Assembly: GCF_900115105.1 (NCBI RefSeq) | Contig: NZ_FOYP01000001.1 | Span: 1,390,097 to 1,454,096, forward strand | From: Yoonia tamlensis | GTDB lineage: Bacteria; Pseudomonadota; Alphaproteobacteria; Rhodobacterales; Rhodobacteraceae | DNA length: 64,000 nt | Direction of reading: 5' to 3' | Part shown: positions 63,451-64,000 of the stretch, piece after piece | Numbering within the stretch: position 1 is the first letter of the stretch | How the letters are laid out: each line of letters starts with the position of its first letter | Notes under the pieces: generated by a model | What the model saw: the letters and a program-made list of their open reading frames with translations, nothing else | Told to the model about the DNA's origin: nothing | Database searches by the model: none | Position numbers and translations under genes: made by a program

Positions 63451-64000
63451 TTATCCTTTGAGTGATTTAACTTGCGCAAGAAGGTCGGCGACCCCTGCGT
63501 CGATTTCGGCAGCGCCAGACATGCCGGATGGGGCAGCGCCAGACTTGCCCCCTTTCAAGCTGGCGAGCAGATCCCGCCCAGCAGATTTCGTAACGCCCGC
63601 GCGGGCAGCCATGACATCGAACATGCGCTCTGCGCGCTGTGCCGATGCCGTAGCATCTTCGTCGTGAGACACGCTCACCTGGTCGCGCGGCAGAAAATCG
63701 TCAGCAAAGCCAAGATCAACAGCATCCTTGCCACCGATCCAGGTTTCTTTGTCCATCATGTCGGTCAAGCTCTTGACGTCTTGGCCGCTGCGATCGGCGT
63801 AGATTTCGGCCATTGATCCATCGAACGGCGCCAGCCAATCTGCCACCTCGCGCAGCGCATGCTGGTCACCCATCGCGATGACCCATGAATTGTGGATCAT
63901 AAAGAACCCGGATTTGGCGATTTGGATTTCATCGCCGGCCATCGCGATGAATGACGCCGCGCTTGCCGCAAGCCCGATCACTTTGACCGTGACCGCTGCC
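63451..64000 (-). CDS. Phage head maturation protease, ClpP-like (runs off the window)
   Basis: The frame is open to the right edge, so its N-terminus is outside. The visible part has the S14/S49-type serine in GLAASAASFIAMAGD, the histidine region in FFMIHNSWVIAMGDQH, then ETWIGGKDAVDLGFAD. The C-terminal tail is a linker rich in Gly, Ala and Ser. It cleaves the capsid scaffold and ends four bases before the capsid start. Confidence 0.9.
   Translation of the reverse strand, partial: AAVTVKVIGLAASAASFIAMAGDEIQIAKSGFFMIHNSWVIAMGDQHALREVADWLAPFDGSMAEIYADRSGQDVKSLTDMMDKETWIGGKDAVDLGFADDFLPRDQVSVSHDEDATASAQRAERMFDVMAARAGVTKSAGRDLLASLKGGKSGAAPSGMSGAAEIDAGVADLLAQVKSLKG

Noticed and set aside
49807..64000. 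Gene transfer agent (GTA) cluster of Rhodobacterales
   Set aside because: GTA clusters have a fixed order with DUF2460, DUF2163, NlpC and a large tip protein and lack lysis genes and a methylase in this layout. Here holin candidate, muramidase, spanins and methylase follow directly, so a prophage fits better.
1..64000. CRISPR array, rRNA genes or complete insertion sequences
   Set aside because: No regularly spaced repeats, no rRNA-like segments and no transposase frame with terminal inverted repeats are seen.

Overview
The window comes from an alphaproteobacterium of the order Rhodobacterales (Roseobacter group). The signs are the lineage-typical DUF6456/DUF6477 pair, an LpxI-type lipid A cluster with lpxD located elsewhere, an IalB-family protein, a non-pyrrolysine MttB-superfamily methyltransferase and a GC-rich chromosomal backbone. 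No gene that would fix the species is present, so the assignment rests on protein families and gene order.

Bases 1 to about 37,780 are ordinary chromosome. They hold an MttB-like methyltransferase, guaA, a small monooxygenase, a DMT exporter and a FadL-type outer membrane protein. A long minus-strand envelope operon follows (pyrH-frr-uppS-cdsA-dxr-rseP-bamA-ompH-fabZ-lpxA-lpxI-lpxB), which combines isoprenoid and phospholipid precursors, lipid A and outer membrane protein assembly. After it come miaA, an AraC regulator, a lytic transglycosylase, ssb, aroK-aroB, xerD, a CorC-type CBS protein, a HerA-like ATPase, ialB, an lpxD-acp-ketosynthase operon, an L,D-transpeptidase, a Tat-exported DUF882 protein and a chemoreceptor. 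A probable short RNA gene lies between the HerA-like gene and ialB.

At 37,777-37,826 there is only the 3' part of a tRNA-Arg(CCG), from the anticodon arm to CCA. This is the classic scar of site-specific integration. Everything to its right looks foreign. Bases 38-49.6 kb are visibly AT-richer and carry cargo: a TbpB-like lipoprotein with a secreted glycoside-hydrolase-like RTX protein, several orphan small genes, a tight three-gene operon (TIGR04255-family protein, HTH protein, SQTCD-motif protein), a nucleotidyltransferase coupled to a DUF6602 protein with a nuclease-like D...ExK pattern, and a divergent 561-residue HExxH protein. The last three modules resemble defence-island cargo and are the best candidates for an undescribed system. 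Function cannot be proven from sequence alone.

Bases 49.8-64 kb are the late half of an HK97-type siphophage prophage read on the minus strand: ClpP-like protease, capsid, connectors, tail tube, a frameshifted tail chaperone, tape measure, a reduced tail tip, holin candidate, muramidase, spanins with an embedded Rz1, and a DNA adenine methylase. Degenerate copies of the methylase and Rz genes lie fused inside the cargo region at 45.4-45.6 kb. This suggests that the cargo accumulated at the end of this phage lineage by repeated recombination. Terminase, portal, integrase, repressor and the intact tRNA-Arg must lie beyond 64 kb if they exist.
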